A stretch of DNA of 64,000 nt from JAJFFW01 sp038534195 (GTDB taxonomy: Bacteria; Pseudomonadota; Alphaproteobacteria; Caulobacterales; Parvularculaceae). The position numbers were made by a program, and so were the translations under genes. Below, in pieces: positions 24,811 to 32,431 of this stretch (position 1 is its first letter; each line of letters opens with the position of its first letter). The DNA lies in assembly GCA_038534195.1 (NCBI GenBank), contig JBCAXE010000004.1:1-64000 (forward strand). Direction: 5' to 3'. The notes beneath the pieces were generated by a model. The model ran no database searches. It was not told the origin of the DNA and saw only the letters and a list, made by a program, of their open reading frames with translations.

Positions 24811-26181
24811 ATGACATCTGCTGCTGAACAGTTTGCTTCGAACATCAATCTCGCTTCTTTTGCGAAAGCGGAAGAGCTGAAGAAGCGATTGCTTTTCACG
24901 CTTGGGGCGCTGATCGTCTACCGGCTCGGCACTTATATCCCGATCCCGGGCATCAACCCCGTCGCCTACGCGCAGCAGTTCCAATCCCAGCAGGGCGGTC
25001 TTCTCGGCACGCTGAACATCTTCGCTGGCGGCGCCGTGGAACGGATGGCGATCTTCGCCCTGAACATCATGCCGTACATTTCGGCGTCGATCATCATGAC
25101 CCTGATGACGGCCGTTATTCCCTCGCTTGAAGCCATCAAAAAAGAGGGCGAGCAGGGACGGCGACAAATTAATCAATATACGCGCTATCTGACGGTCTTT
25201 CTCGCCACATTGCAGGGTTATTTCATCGCGGTGAGCTTACAAGCGCCGACGAACGCCTCAGGCGGCATTCCGGTGGTGACCGATCCAGGACCGTTCTTCC
25301 TCTTAACGACGGTGGTCACGCTTGTGGGCGGCGTCATGTTCCTGTTGTGGCTTGGCGAACAGATTACAGCGCGCGGCGTCGGCAACGGCGTCTCGCTGAT
25401 CATCTTCGCCGGGATCGTCGCGGAATTGCCGCGAGCGGCGGCTGGTCTTCTTGCGCTGGGCAGCGGTACGGCGGGCGGCGGACAGACTTTACCCGGCGGC
25501 GTCGTTGTTCTCGTTATCCTGATGTCGCTGGCGCTGATCGCCTTTGTCGTCTTCATGGAACGATCGCAGCGCCGCGTTCTTGTTCAGTATCCGCGCCGGC
25601 AAGTGGGCCAGAAGATGACCCAGGGTGAGAAATCGCATTTGCCGTTGAAATTGAACCCGTCGGGCGTGATCCCACCGATCTTCGCATCGTCATTGTTGCT
25701 GCTGCCGGCGACAGCGGCGGGCGCCATCGGCGATAATTCGCCTGAGTTCCTGCAGAACCTTCAGATCTGGTTCGCGCCGGGCAAGCCGCTTTACATGGGG
25801 CTCTACGCGGTTGGCATTATCCTCTTCACCTTCGTCTACACATCGGTGGTCTTCAACACCGAAGATGTGGCCGATAATCTGAAGAAATATGGCGGCTTCA
25901 TTCAGGGCTACCGTCCGGGCGCGCGCACAGCGGAATATCTCGACTTCCTGATGACAAGGCTGACGGTGATCGGCGCCGCCTATCTGACTTTCGTGTGTTT
26001 GATGCCGGAATTCCTGCGCGCCAACTATCCGAGTATTCCCGTCTATCTCGGCGGCACCTCGCTTCTGATCGTTGTCTCGGTCACGCTCGATACGGTTGCG
26101 CAGATCCAAGGCTATCTGGTGGCGCAGCAATATGAAAGCCTGATCAAGAAATCGAAACTGCGCGGCGGGAGAGCGCGATGA
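24811..26181 (+). CDS. secY: Protein translocase channel subunit SecY
   Basis: A 456-residue inner-membrane protein with ten expected hydrophobic helices. Signature segments are YRLGTYIPIPGIN, the plug-region SGGAVER-like FAGGAVERMAIFALNIMPYI, and GQKMTQGEKSHLPLKLN-type cytoplasmic loop. SecY forms the Sec channel with SecE and SecG. ATG at 24811 has only a weak ribosome-binding site (GAAGAG, some distance away). The stop overlaps adk by four bases (ATGA). Confidence 0.97.
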   Translation: MTSAAEQFASNINLASFAKAEELKKRLLFTLGALIVYRLGTYIPIPGINPVAYAQQFQSQQGGLLGTLNIFAGGAVERMAIFALNIMPYISASIIMTLMTAVIPSLEAIKKEGEQGRRQINQYTRYLTVFLATLQGYFIAVSLQAPTNASGGIPVVTDPGPFFLLTTVVTLVGGVMFLLWLGEQITARGVGNGVSLIIFAGIVAELPRAAAGLLALGSGTAGGGQTLPGGVVVLVILMSLALIAFVVFMERSQRRVLVQYPRRQVGQKMTQGEKSHLPLKLNPSGVIPPIFASSLLLLPATAAGAIGDNSPEFLQNLQIWFAPGKPLYMGLYAVGIILFTFVYTSVVFNTEDVADNLKKYGGFIQGYRPGARTAEYLDFLMTRLTVIGAAYLTFVCLMPEFLRANYPSIPVYLGGTSLLIVVSVTLDTVAQIQGYLVAQQYESLIKKSKLRGGRAR

Positions 26182-26798
26182 TTCTCATTCTTCTCGGGCC
26201 GCCCGGCGCCGGCAAGGGCACGCAGGCGCAGCGCATCGTCGACACGCGCGCGATCCCTCAACTCTCCACGGGCGACATGTTGCGCGCCGCGGTCGCCTCG
26301 GGCTCCGCGCTCGGCAACCGCGTTCAGGCGATTATGGACGCTGGCGATCTCGTTTCCGACGACGTGATTGAGGAAATCATTTCCGAGCGCATCCAGGCGA
26401 AAGACTGCGAGCGCGGCTTCATTCTCGACGGCGCCGTGCGCACCGTCGGTCAGGCGGAAATGATCGACCGCGTCCTCGAAAAGCTCGGCCGGTCGCTCGA
26501 CGTGGTGATCGAACTCGTGGTCGATGAGGAAGAGCTCGTCGACCGCCTGAAAGCCCGGATCGAAGAGACGAAAAAGGCCGGCAAACCGCTCCGCGCCGAC
26601 GACAATGAAGAGACCTTCCGCAAGCGCCAGGGCGTCTATCGCGACCAGACGGCGCCGTTGATTCCCTTCTACGAAGCGCAGGGAAAACTGCACAAAGTGG
26701 ACGGCATGGGCACGATCGACGCGGTCGCCGCAAAGGTCGACGCTATTCTTGATGAAATAGAGGACGCGAAGTTGAAACGCGGTCTCGGAAACAGTTGA
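26178..26798 (+). CDS. adk: Adenylate kinase with an altered DGFPR signature
   Basis: A 206-residue enzyme that interconverts ATP + AMP with two ADP. The P-loop GPPGAGKGTQ, the AMP-binding LSTGDMLRAAV and the short lid typical of many Alphaproteobacteria are present. The normally near-invariant DGFPRT reads DGAVRT (residues 84-89): the AMP-binding Arg88 stays but Phe and Pro are replaced. The bases (GGC GCC GTG CGC ACC) show it is a real substitution and not a frameshift. It is coupled to secY by a four-base overlap. Confidence 0.95.
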   Translation: MILILLGPPGAGKGTQAQRIVDTRAIPQLSTGDMLRAAVASGSALGNRVQAIMDAGDLVSDDVIEEIISERIQAKDCERGFILDGAVRTVGQAEMIDRVLEKLGRSLDVVIELVVDEEELVDRLKARIEETKKAGKPLRADDNEETFRKRQGVYRDQTAPLIPFYEAQGKLHKVDGMGTIDAVAAKVDAILDEIEDAKLKRGLGNS

Positions 26799-26811
26799 CG
26801 GGGGCAGGGCG

Positions 26812-26946
26812 ATGACTATATCTACGCGTTCCGCCGTTAAGGACTTCGCTCGCTCGGCCCCGATTTTTGCGGGAACCGGCGCGGGCTTTATTGCTTTGAA
26901 CCTAATAAAAGCGCCGTTCCGCGGCGGAATTGAAACGAAGAGGTAG
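26812..26946 (+). CDS. Possible 44-residue small membrane protein between adk and rpsM
   Basis: An ATG preceded by GGGGGCAGGG opens a 44-codon frame with a central hydrophobic stretch (APIFAGTGAGFIALNLI) and a basic end. Its stop lies four bases before the rpsM start, so translational coupling is possible. I recognise no family and chance cannot be excluded. Confidence 0.3.
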   Translation: MTISTRSAVKDFARSAPIFAGTGAGFIALNLIKAPFRGGIETKR

Positions 26947-26950
26947 ACCC

Positions 26951-27319
26951 GTGGCCCGTATTGCAGGCGTCAATATCCCGACGAACAAGCGCGTTGAAAT
27001 CGCGTTGCGCTACATCCATGGCATTGGCCCGTCCAAAGCCACCGAGATTTGCTCCGCTGTGGGCATTCCGCGTGAGCGCCGCGTCTCCGAATTGTCGGAC
27101 GCCGAAGTCCTGCAAATCCGCGAAACTATCGACCGCGATTATATGGTTGAAGGCGATCTGCGCCGCGAGGTTGCAGTGAATATCAAACGCCTCATGGATC
27201 AGGGCTGCTATCGCGGCCTGCGCCATCGTCGCGGCCTGCCGGTTCGCGGCCAGCGCACCCACACAAACGCCCGCACCCGCAAGGGCCCCGCGAAACCGAT
27301 CGCCGGTAAGAAGAAATAA
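26951..27319 (+). CDS. rpsM: 30S ribosomal protein S13
   Basis: A 122-residue protein. GTG at 26951 is chosen because GAGG lies seven bases upstream and the product begins ARIAGVNIPTNKR as in relatives. RGLRHRRGLPVRGQRTHTNA is the conserved C-terminal rRNA and P-site contact. S13 bridges the subunits at the 30S head. It opens the classical alpha operon. Confidence 0.97.
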   Translation: MARIAGVNIPTNKRVEIALRYIHGIGPSKATEICSAVGIPRERRVSELSDAEVLQIRETIDRDYMVEGDLRREVAVNIKRLMDQGCYRGLRHRRGLPVRGQRTHTNARTRKGPAKPIAGKKK

Positions 27320-27330
27320 GGAACGCTGAC

Positions 27331-27723
27331 ATGGCGAAACAACCTGCAGGCCGCGTGAAACGGCGCGAGCGCAAAAACATCACCTCCGGCGTCGTGCACG
27401 TGAACGCGTCTTTCAACAACACTATGGTGACGATCACCGACGAACAGGGCAATGCGATTTCCTGGTCGTCCGCGGGCGGTATGGGCTTTAAGGGCTCGCG
27501 CAAATCTACGCCGTATGCGGCGCAGTTGGCCGCCGAAGACGCCGCCAAGAAAGCCATGGAACATGGCCTGCAAACGGTGAACGTGGAAGTGCGCGGGCCG
27601 GGCTCGGGACGCGAAAGCGCGCTGCGGGCGCTTCAGTCCGTGGGTCTGAACGTCAACATGATCCGCGACGTGACGCCGATCCCCCATAACGGATGCCGTC
27701 CGCGCAAGCGCCGCCGCGTCTAA
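27331..27723 (+). CDS. rpsK: 30S ribosomal protein S11
   Basis: A 130-residue protein with HVNASFNNTMVTITDEQGN and the end DVTPIPHNGCRPRKRRRV, both highly conserved. S11 lies on the 30S platform near the mRNA exit. It is 11 bases after rpsM. Confidence 0.97.
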   Translation: MAKQPAGRVKRRERKNITSGVVHVNASFNNTMVTITDEQGNAISWSSAGGMGFKGSRKSTPYAAQLAAEDAAKKAMEHGLQTVNVEVRGPGSGRESALRALQSVGLNVNMIRDVTPIPHNGCRPRKRRRV

Positions 27724-27732
27724 AATTGTTCG

Positions 27733-27750
27733 GGGCCGGACGACCGGCCC
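27733..27750 (+). promoter_or_regulatory. Hairpin between rpsK and rpoA
   Basis: GGGCCGG and CCGGCCC pair around a four-base loop in the 60-base gap before rpoA. No T tract follows. It could be an mRNA processing or stabilising element rather than a terminator. Confidence 0.35.
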
Positions 27751-27783
27751 TTCATAGAAATTGCTGATGGAGACCGTAACAAC

Positions 27784-28794
27784 GTGGTTGAAAAGAACTG
27801 GCAAGAATTGATCCGCCCAACGAAACTCGACGTGACGCCGGGCACAGACCCGTCGCGCCGCGCGACGATCGTGGCGCAACCTTTGGAGCGCGGCTTCGGT
27901 CTGACGCTCGGCAATGCCCTGCGCCGCATTCTATTGTCGTCGCTTCAGGGTTCCGCCGTCACCTCGATCCAGATCGACGGCGTCGTCCATGAATTCTCGT
28001 CGATCCCCGGCGTGCGCGAAGACGTCACCGACATTGTTCTGAACGTAAAGCAGCTTTCCCTGCGCAGCCATGCGGAAGGGCCGAAGCGCCTCGTCCTGAA
28101 GAAGTCGACGCCTGGCGTCGTGACGGCTGCGGACATTGAAGAGAACGCTGCGGTTGATATTCTCGATAAGAGCCACGAGATCTGCCATCTCGATGAAGGC
28201 GCAAGCTTGCGCATGGAGCTCGTGGTGCAGTCCGGGAAAGGCTATGTGGAAGCGGACCGCAACCGGCCGGAAGACGCGCCGATCGGTCTTATCCCCGTCG
28301 ACAGCCTCTATTCGCCGGTCAAACGCGTCGCTTATCGCGTTGAGAATACCCGCGAAGGCCAGGTTCTCGATTACGATCGCCTGATCCTCGATCTTGAGAC
28401 GGATGGATCGGTCTCGCCGGAAGATGCCGCCGCTTACGCCGCACGCATCCTCCAGGATCAGTTGCAGATTTTCGTCAACTTTGACGAGCCGAAGATGGAA
28501 GGCGCCGCGCCTGAGCGCGAAGAGCTTCCGTTTAACCCGGCGCTCTTGCGTAAAGTCGACGAGCTGGAACTGTCTGTACGTTCGGCCAACTGCCTGAAAA
28601 ACGACAACATCGTTTATATTGGCGATCTCATTCAGAAGACGGAAGCAGAAATGCTCCGTACGCCGAATTTTGGCCGCAAGTCGCTGAACGAGATTAAAGA
28701 AGTGCTCGCCGGCCTGGGTCTTCACCTCGGCATGGACGTGCCGGATTGGCCGCCGGACAATATTGAAGAGCTTGCCAAGAAGTTTGAAGAGTAA
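27784..28794 (+). CDS. rpoA: DNA-directed RNA polymerase subunit alpha
   Basis: A 336-residue protein starting with GTG. The N-terminal domain has ERGFGLTLGNALRRILLSSL, used for dimerisation and assembly with beta and beta'. The C-terminal domain (ELELSVRSANCLKNDNI, then GRKSLNEIKEVL) binds UP elements and activators. GGAG lies 11 bases ahead of the start, a slightly long spacing. Confidence 0.97.
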   Translation: MVEKNWQELIRPTKLDVTPGTDPSRRATIVAQPLERGFGLTLGNALRRILLSSLQGSAVTSIQIDGVVHEFSSIPGVREDVTDIVLNVKQLSLRSHAEGPKRLVLKKSTPGVVTAADIEENAAVDILDKSHEICHLDEGASLRMELVVQSGKGYVEADRNRPEDAPIGLIPVDSLYSPVKRVAYRVENTREGQVLDYDRLILDLETDGSVSPEDAAAYAARILQDQLQIFVNFDEPKMEGAAPEREELPFNPALLRKVDELELSVRSANCLKNDNIVYIGDLIQKTEAEMLRTPNFGRKSLNEIKEVLAGLGLHLGMDVPDWPPDNIEELAKKFEE

Positions 28795-28841
28795 CAACTG
28801 ATTCTCGCCGGTCGTCTGGCGATCTATACGGAGAAATACCC

Positions 28842-29282
28842 ATGCGACACGGGATGGCGCACCGCAAACTGAACCGGACCCACGAACACCGCAAAGCGAT
28901 GTTCGCGAACATGTCCTGCGCGCTCATCAAGCATGAGCAGATCACCACGACGCTGCCGAAGGCGAAAGAACTTCGCCCCATCGTTGAAAAGCTCGTGACG
29001 CTCGCCAAGAAGGGCGCAGCCGACGAAAAGCGTGCGCTGCATTTGCGCCGCCTCGCCGTCTCACGCCTGCGCGACAAAGACATGGCGAAAAAGCTCTTTG
29101 ACACCCTGGGCCCGCGCTATGCGGAACGCGACGGCGGCTATATCCGGATCATGAAAGCGGGCTTTCGCTATGGCGACAACGCCCCGCTTGCTGTGATCGA
29201 GTTTGTTGATCGCGATGAAAGCGCAAAAGGCTTGGATTCTGGTCCGGTCATCGGCGTCGAGGATGATGACGACGAGGCGTAA
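28842..29282 (+). CDS. rplQ: 50S ribosomal protein L17
   Basis: A 146-residue protein with the invariant MRHGMAHRKLNRTHEHRKAM start and RYAERDGGYIRIMKAGFRYGDNAP. It lies at the tunnel exit. The C terminus is a short acidic extension (EDDDDEA). It ends the ribosomal superoperon, followed by a terminator. Confidence 0.97.
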   Translation: MRHGMAHRKLNRTHEHRKAMFANMSCALIKHEQITTTLPKAKELRPIVEKLVTLAKKGAADEKRALHLRRLAVSRLRDKDMAKKLFDTLGPRYAERDGGYIRIMKAGFRYGDNAPLAVIEFVDRDESAKGLDSGPVIGVEDDDDEA

Positions 29283-29326
29283 CGCCTTCGCGTATTGACG
29301 CGTGACCCAGACTCGATGACGTTTTT

Positions 29327-29352
29327 AACGGCCCCTATGTGGGGCCGTTTTT
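29327..29352 (+). terminator. Intrinsic terminator after rplQ
   Basis: AACGGCCCC pairs with GGGGCCGTT around a five-base loop and runs into a T tract. It ends the roughly 19-kb ribosomal gene cluster. Confidence 0.88.
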
Positions 29353-29354
29353 AT

Positions 29355-29381
29355 TTGACGCCGTGATAAATGTTCTTTATT
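29355..29381 (+). promoter_or_regulatory. Possible promoter of the coiled-coil nuclease-like gene
   Basis: TTGACG and TTTATT with a 15-base spacer lie directly after the rplQ terminator and 29 bases before the next start. Spacing is short, so this is only a candidate. Confidence 0.3.
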
Positions 29382-29409
29382 TGTTCTTTTGCGCAGATAG
29401 GGTTTTGCA

Positions 29410-30981
29410 ATGTTTCAGGAAACACAGAGCGATATGGCGCTCGGGGACGATGAACTCTACGAGGCATTGTTGACGCTTGATCTCGCCATTGACGATCCGG
29501 AAGTGCAGGCGTTCCTGCGGACCGCGCCGGAAGGGCGCCGTCGCGACAAGCTCGCGCTCACGGCGCTGCGTATCGGCGTTCTGGCGTTGAAGCAGGCGCA
29601 GGGCCAGATCGACGCCACGCGCGTGCGCGACGAGGGCGAGCGATTGCTGACGGAAATGGGCTCGGCGCTATCAGCGCATCGCGAAACCGTTTCCACTGAA
29701 ATCAACAGGACGCTTAAAGATTATTTTGATCCGCAGTCGGGCCGCTTCGCCGAACGAGTCGAGCGCCTCGTAAAAAAAGACGGCGACCTCGAGCGAGCCT
29801 TACGCGAACAGGTGGCGGGCGATGGGTCCAGCTTAGTTAAAACCCTGAGCGATTATACGGGGCCGGAAAGTCCGATTATGCGCGCGATTGACCCTACATC
29901 CGAAAACGGTCTCGCGCAGAGCGTCGCCAAAAGCGTTGAAGAAAGCGCCGCCGCGCAAACCGAGGCGATCCTCAAGGAGTTTTCGCTCGACCACGACAAT
30001 AGCGCGCTGTCGCGCACCATCCGTGAACTGACGCAAAAACATGGCGCCGCGGGCGAGGCGCTGCAAAAGCAGGTGGCGGACGCGGTCTCTGAATTTTCCC
30101 TCGACCGGGAGGACTCAGCGCTCTCCCGCCTCGTGCAACGCGTCGATCGCGCGCAGAAGCTCATCAATGATGAGTTCTCGCTTGACCGCGACGGCTCGGC
30201 GCTCGCGCGCATGCGCAAAGAAATGCTCGACCAGATCGAAGCCTTCGCTATGAAACAAACGACGTTCCAGGCTGACGTGATGGAGCGTCTGACCGAGATG
30301 GCCGCGCGCAAAGCCGAAGCGTTGCGCTCGACTGCGCATGGCGACGATTTTGAGGCGACGCTCCTCTCCTTCGTCCAGGAGATCGCGCAGAAAGCAGACG
30401 ATATCGCAACGCCCGTCGGCGCGACGACAGGCGTCATCCGAAACTGCAAGAAGGGCGATATCGTCATTGAGATCGGACCGGAGAACCGCGCGGCAGGCGC
30501 AAAGATCGTGATCGAGGCGAAACAGGATGCGTCCTACACGGTGCAAAAAGCGCGCGAGGAAATCGAGACAGGGCGCAAAAACCGCAGCGCCGACATTGGG
30601 TTGTTCGTGTTCTCAAAACGCACGGCGCCGGAAGGGCTCGATCCCTTGCGCCGCATCGACAATGACATTTTCATCATCTGGGATGAAGAGGACGAAGCGT
30701 CCGACTGGATCCTGCGCGCGGCGATCTCGCTTGCGAAGGCCATGGCCGTGAGGGCTGGCGAGGATGCGGCCGGTAAGGCGGCTGATTTTGACGCCATCGA
30801 AAAAGCGGTGCGCGCCGTCGAAAAACAGGCGGGCGCGCTCGAAGAGCTCGCCACCTGGGGCGCCACCACGCGCAAGACCGGCGACAAGATCGAAACCAAA
30901 GCGCGCCGCATGCGCGAGGCGCTTGAAAAAGAAGTCGCGCTTCTCGACGAAAGCCTCGCAGGGCTTCGCGCCGGCGGTTAA
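29410..30981 (+). CDS. Coiled-coil protein with FSLD repeats and a PD-(D/E)XK nuclease-like C-terminal domain
   Basis: A 523-residue soluble protein. Residues 60-300 are rich in Glu, Arg, Ala and Leu and probably coiled coil. Within them the pattern EFSLD-x3-SAL-[SA]-R occurs three times, near residues 190, 228 and 255. Residues 310-430 look like a restriction-endonuclease-type fold: GDDFE (Glu315), KKGDIVIEI (Asp350), then KIVIEAKQD (Glu369, Lys371), and a late strand IGLFVFSK. The architecture recalls RmuC and DUF2130 proteins, which join coiled coils to such a domain. DNA cleavage or repair is an inference; no partner gene adjoins it, and its own promoter seems to follow the rplQ terminator. 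Confidence 0.6.
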   Translation: MFQETQSDMALGDDELYEALLTLDLAIDDPEVQAFLRTAPEGRRRDKLALTALRIGVLALKQAQGQIDATRVRDEGERLLTEMGSALSAHRETVSTEINRTLKDYFDPQSGRFAERVERLVKKDGDLERALREQVAGDGSSLVKTLSDYTGPESPIMRAIDPTSENGLAQSVAKSVEESAAAQTEAILKEFSLDHDNSALSRTIRELTQKHGAAGEALQKQVADAVSEFSLDREDSALSRLVQRVDRAQKLINDEFSLDRDGSALARMRKEMLDQIEAFAMKQTTFQADVMERLTEMAARKAEALRSTAHGDDFEATLLSFVQEIAQKADDIATPVGATTGVIRNCKKGDIVIEIGPENRAAGAKIVIEAKQDASYTVQKAREEIETGRKNRSADIGLFVFSKRTAPEGLDPLRRIDNDIFIIWDEEDEASDWILRAAISLAKAMAVRAGEDAAGKAADFDAIEKAVRAVEKQAGALEELATWGATTRKTGDKIETKARRMREALEKEVALLDESLAGLRAGG

Positions 30982-31043
30982 GGCAAAAGTTCGCGCGTCG
31001 ATGGGCGCGCCCGCTATATCCCCCGTACGCGCCACGCAGGTGA

Positions 31044-32231
31044 CTATTCGCCTTCCAAAATATTCGTCAACGTTTCCTGGATGCCGGATTTATTCTCGTC
31101 AAAGGCGGAATTGATTTCTTTGATGCGCTCTCCATAGCTATCGAATTCCGTAACCTCGACGGTGAGCATGAAGTTGCCGTTATCTTGAACGTTACCCGTT
31201 TCCCGTGGTGCGCTCGCGTATAGCTTTGCATCTGACCCAAGCCGCAGGCGATGGATATTTGTCGGGCTAATATCGAGGATTCGATCTCTTAGGGTCGCGA
31301 TATCATTACCTGTTGTTTGCGTCCCGCACGTAAATTCGTAATTTCCCTCATTTGCGTTGAGTACGTCCTTACGAAATCGATTGTAGGCAGAGAAATATCC
31401 GTTGGTCGGCTTTCCACTTACGCGAGCGCCCTTGACCTCAAAACTCTGCGGCCCGACTTTGGTCGATGCGATCTTTCCCTCTTTGTCGTAATGCAGATAG
31501 TCAAAGGTGACCGCGGCTGTCACATCTATATCATTGTCTGCGGGTGGGAGAGTGGGGCCGGCGCCGGTCAGCGGGTCGGTAATAATTTCCCACGGATTGA
31601 GAATGTCCACACCAAACGGGGAAAGCATATCGAATGCGATGAGTTTCGCCTTCGAGTAGCGCATGGAGTATGCGACTGGTGCGAGATAGAAGAATTGATC
31701 ATTCGGCGTCGGTAACGCGATGGCGCAAATGGAAATCGCATCGATTTCGTCAGCCGCTTTCGCATGCTTTTTCACGTAGCGCGTGAGTTTGAAGCCTGCG
31801 AACTTCATCTTTGTCATTATGCGCTGTGTTTTTTCTTCGCGGCATTTTGCGGCTATTGGGTCAGGCGTCTGATCGTTGTCCGGTTCCCCATGATAAAAGA
31901 CGTCGCTCGCCGCTGTTCCTGAATAGGTAGCGGTGTAACGTTTTGCTTCGTCCTTCAGCGCTTTACTTACTTGTTCGACGGCAATTTCTGCAATTTTTCC
32001 GGCCCCCGTCGCCCCCGCGATCCCGAACGACGATACTTCCGGATTGCACTCTTGCCGCGCCTTACTGGTACGGGTGTAAGCCAGCTCGATCTCGACGCGC
32101 TCCTTCAGGCTCTTGTCGGAGTTTGCGTTCGGGATAAAAACAATATCCGTTAACTGATTGCTGACTGACGAGCAGCCGCCGATCAAGACGAACGCAATAG
32201 CGCCGACGGTTCTTATTACAGTTCTGCTCAT
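31044..32231 (-). CDS. Predicted lipoprotein of unknown family
   Basis: A 395-residue protein with a clear lipoprotein signal (hydrophobic residues 8-18, lipobox LIGGC) and a strong ribosome-binding site (AAGGGGGAA). The mature part has many Tyr, Asn, Asp and Thr and few repeats; four cysteines occur in the mature chain. Base composition is visibly more AT-rich than the neighbours, which may indicate recent acquisition. It is convergent with the coiled-coil gene and divergent from the ABC exporter. I do not recognise the family; an envelope location is inferred. Confidence 0.6.
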   Translation of the reverse strand: MSRTVIRTVGAIAFVLIGGCSSVSNQLTDIVFIPNANSDKSLKERVEIELAYTRTSKARQECNPEVSSFGIAGATGAGKIAEIAVEQVSKALKDEAKRYTATYSGTAASDVFYHGEPDNDQTPDPIAAKCREEKTQRIMTKMKFAGFKLTRYVKKHAKAADEIDAISICAIALPTPNDQFFYLAPVAYSMRYSKAKLIAFDMLSPFGVDILNPWEIITDPLTGAGPTLPPADNDIDVTAAVTFDYLHYDKEGKIASTKVGPQSFEVKGARVSGKPTNGYFSAYNRFRKDVLNANEGNYEFTCGTQTTGNDIATLRDRILDISPTNIHRLRLGSDAKLYASAPRETGNVQDNGNFMLTVEVTEFDSYGERIKEINSAFDENKSGIQETLTNILEGE

Positions 32232-32320
32232 GATTTCCCCCTTAATGTTGCAATGGAACGATAAACGGCGCGACGCGCTCAGGGCAACATGCGGCGGAGC
32301 TTTGGAGTGATTCTAGCCGT

Positions 32321-32332
32321 CCGAAATTTCGG
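32321..32332. promoter_or_regulatory. Palindrome in the divergent intergenic region
   Basis: CCGAAATTTCGG is a perfect 12-bp palindrome about 90 bases from the start of the lipoprotein gene and 100 bases from the ABC exporter start. It could be an operator for either gene; no regulator gene adjoins it. Confidence 0.3.
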
Positions 32333-32431
32333 GACTGGCCCGGGGCGGGCGCTTTTAAACGCGACGTCCAATTGCCGTTTGTTGCTCTTAAAGCCTTTCC
32401 AAACCCACGCCGTGGCCCCATATTCCGCGCC

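Noticed and set aside
27733..27750. Terminator between rpsK and rpoA
   Set aside because: The stem is good but no T tract follows, and rpoA needs read-through from the ribosomal promoter.
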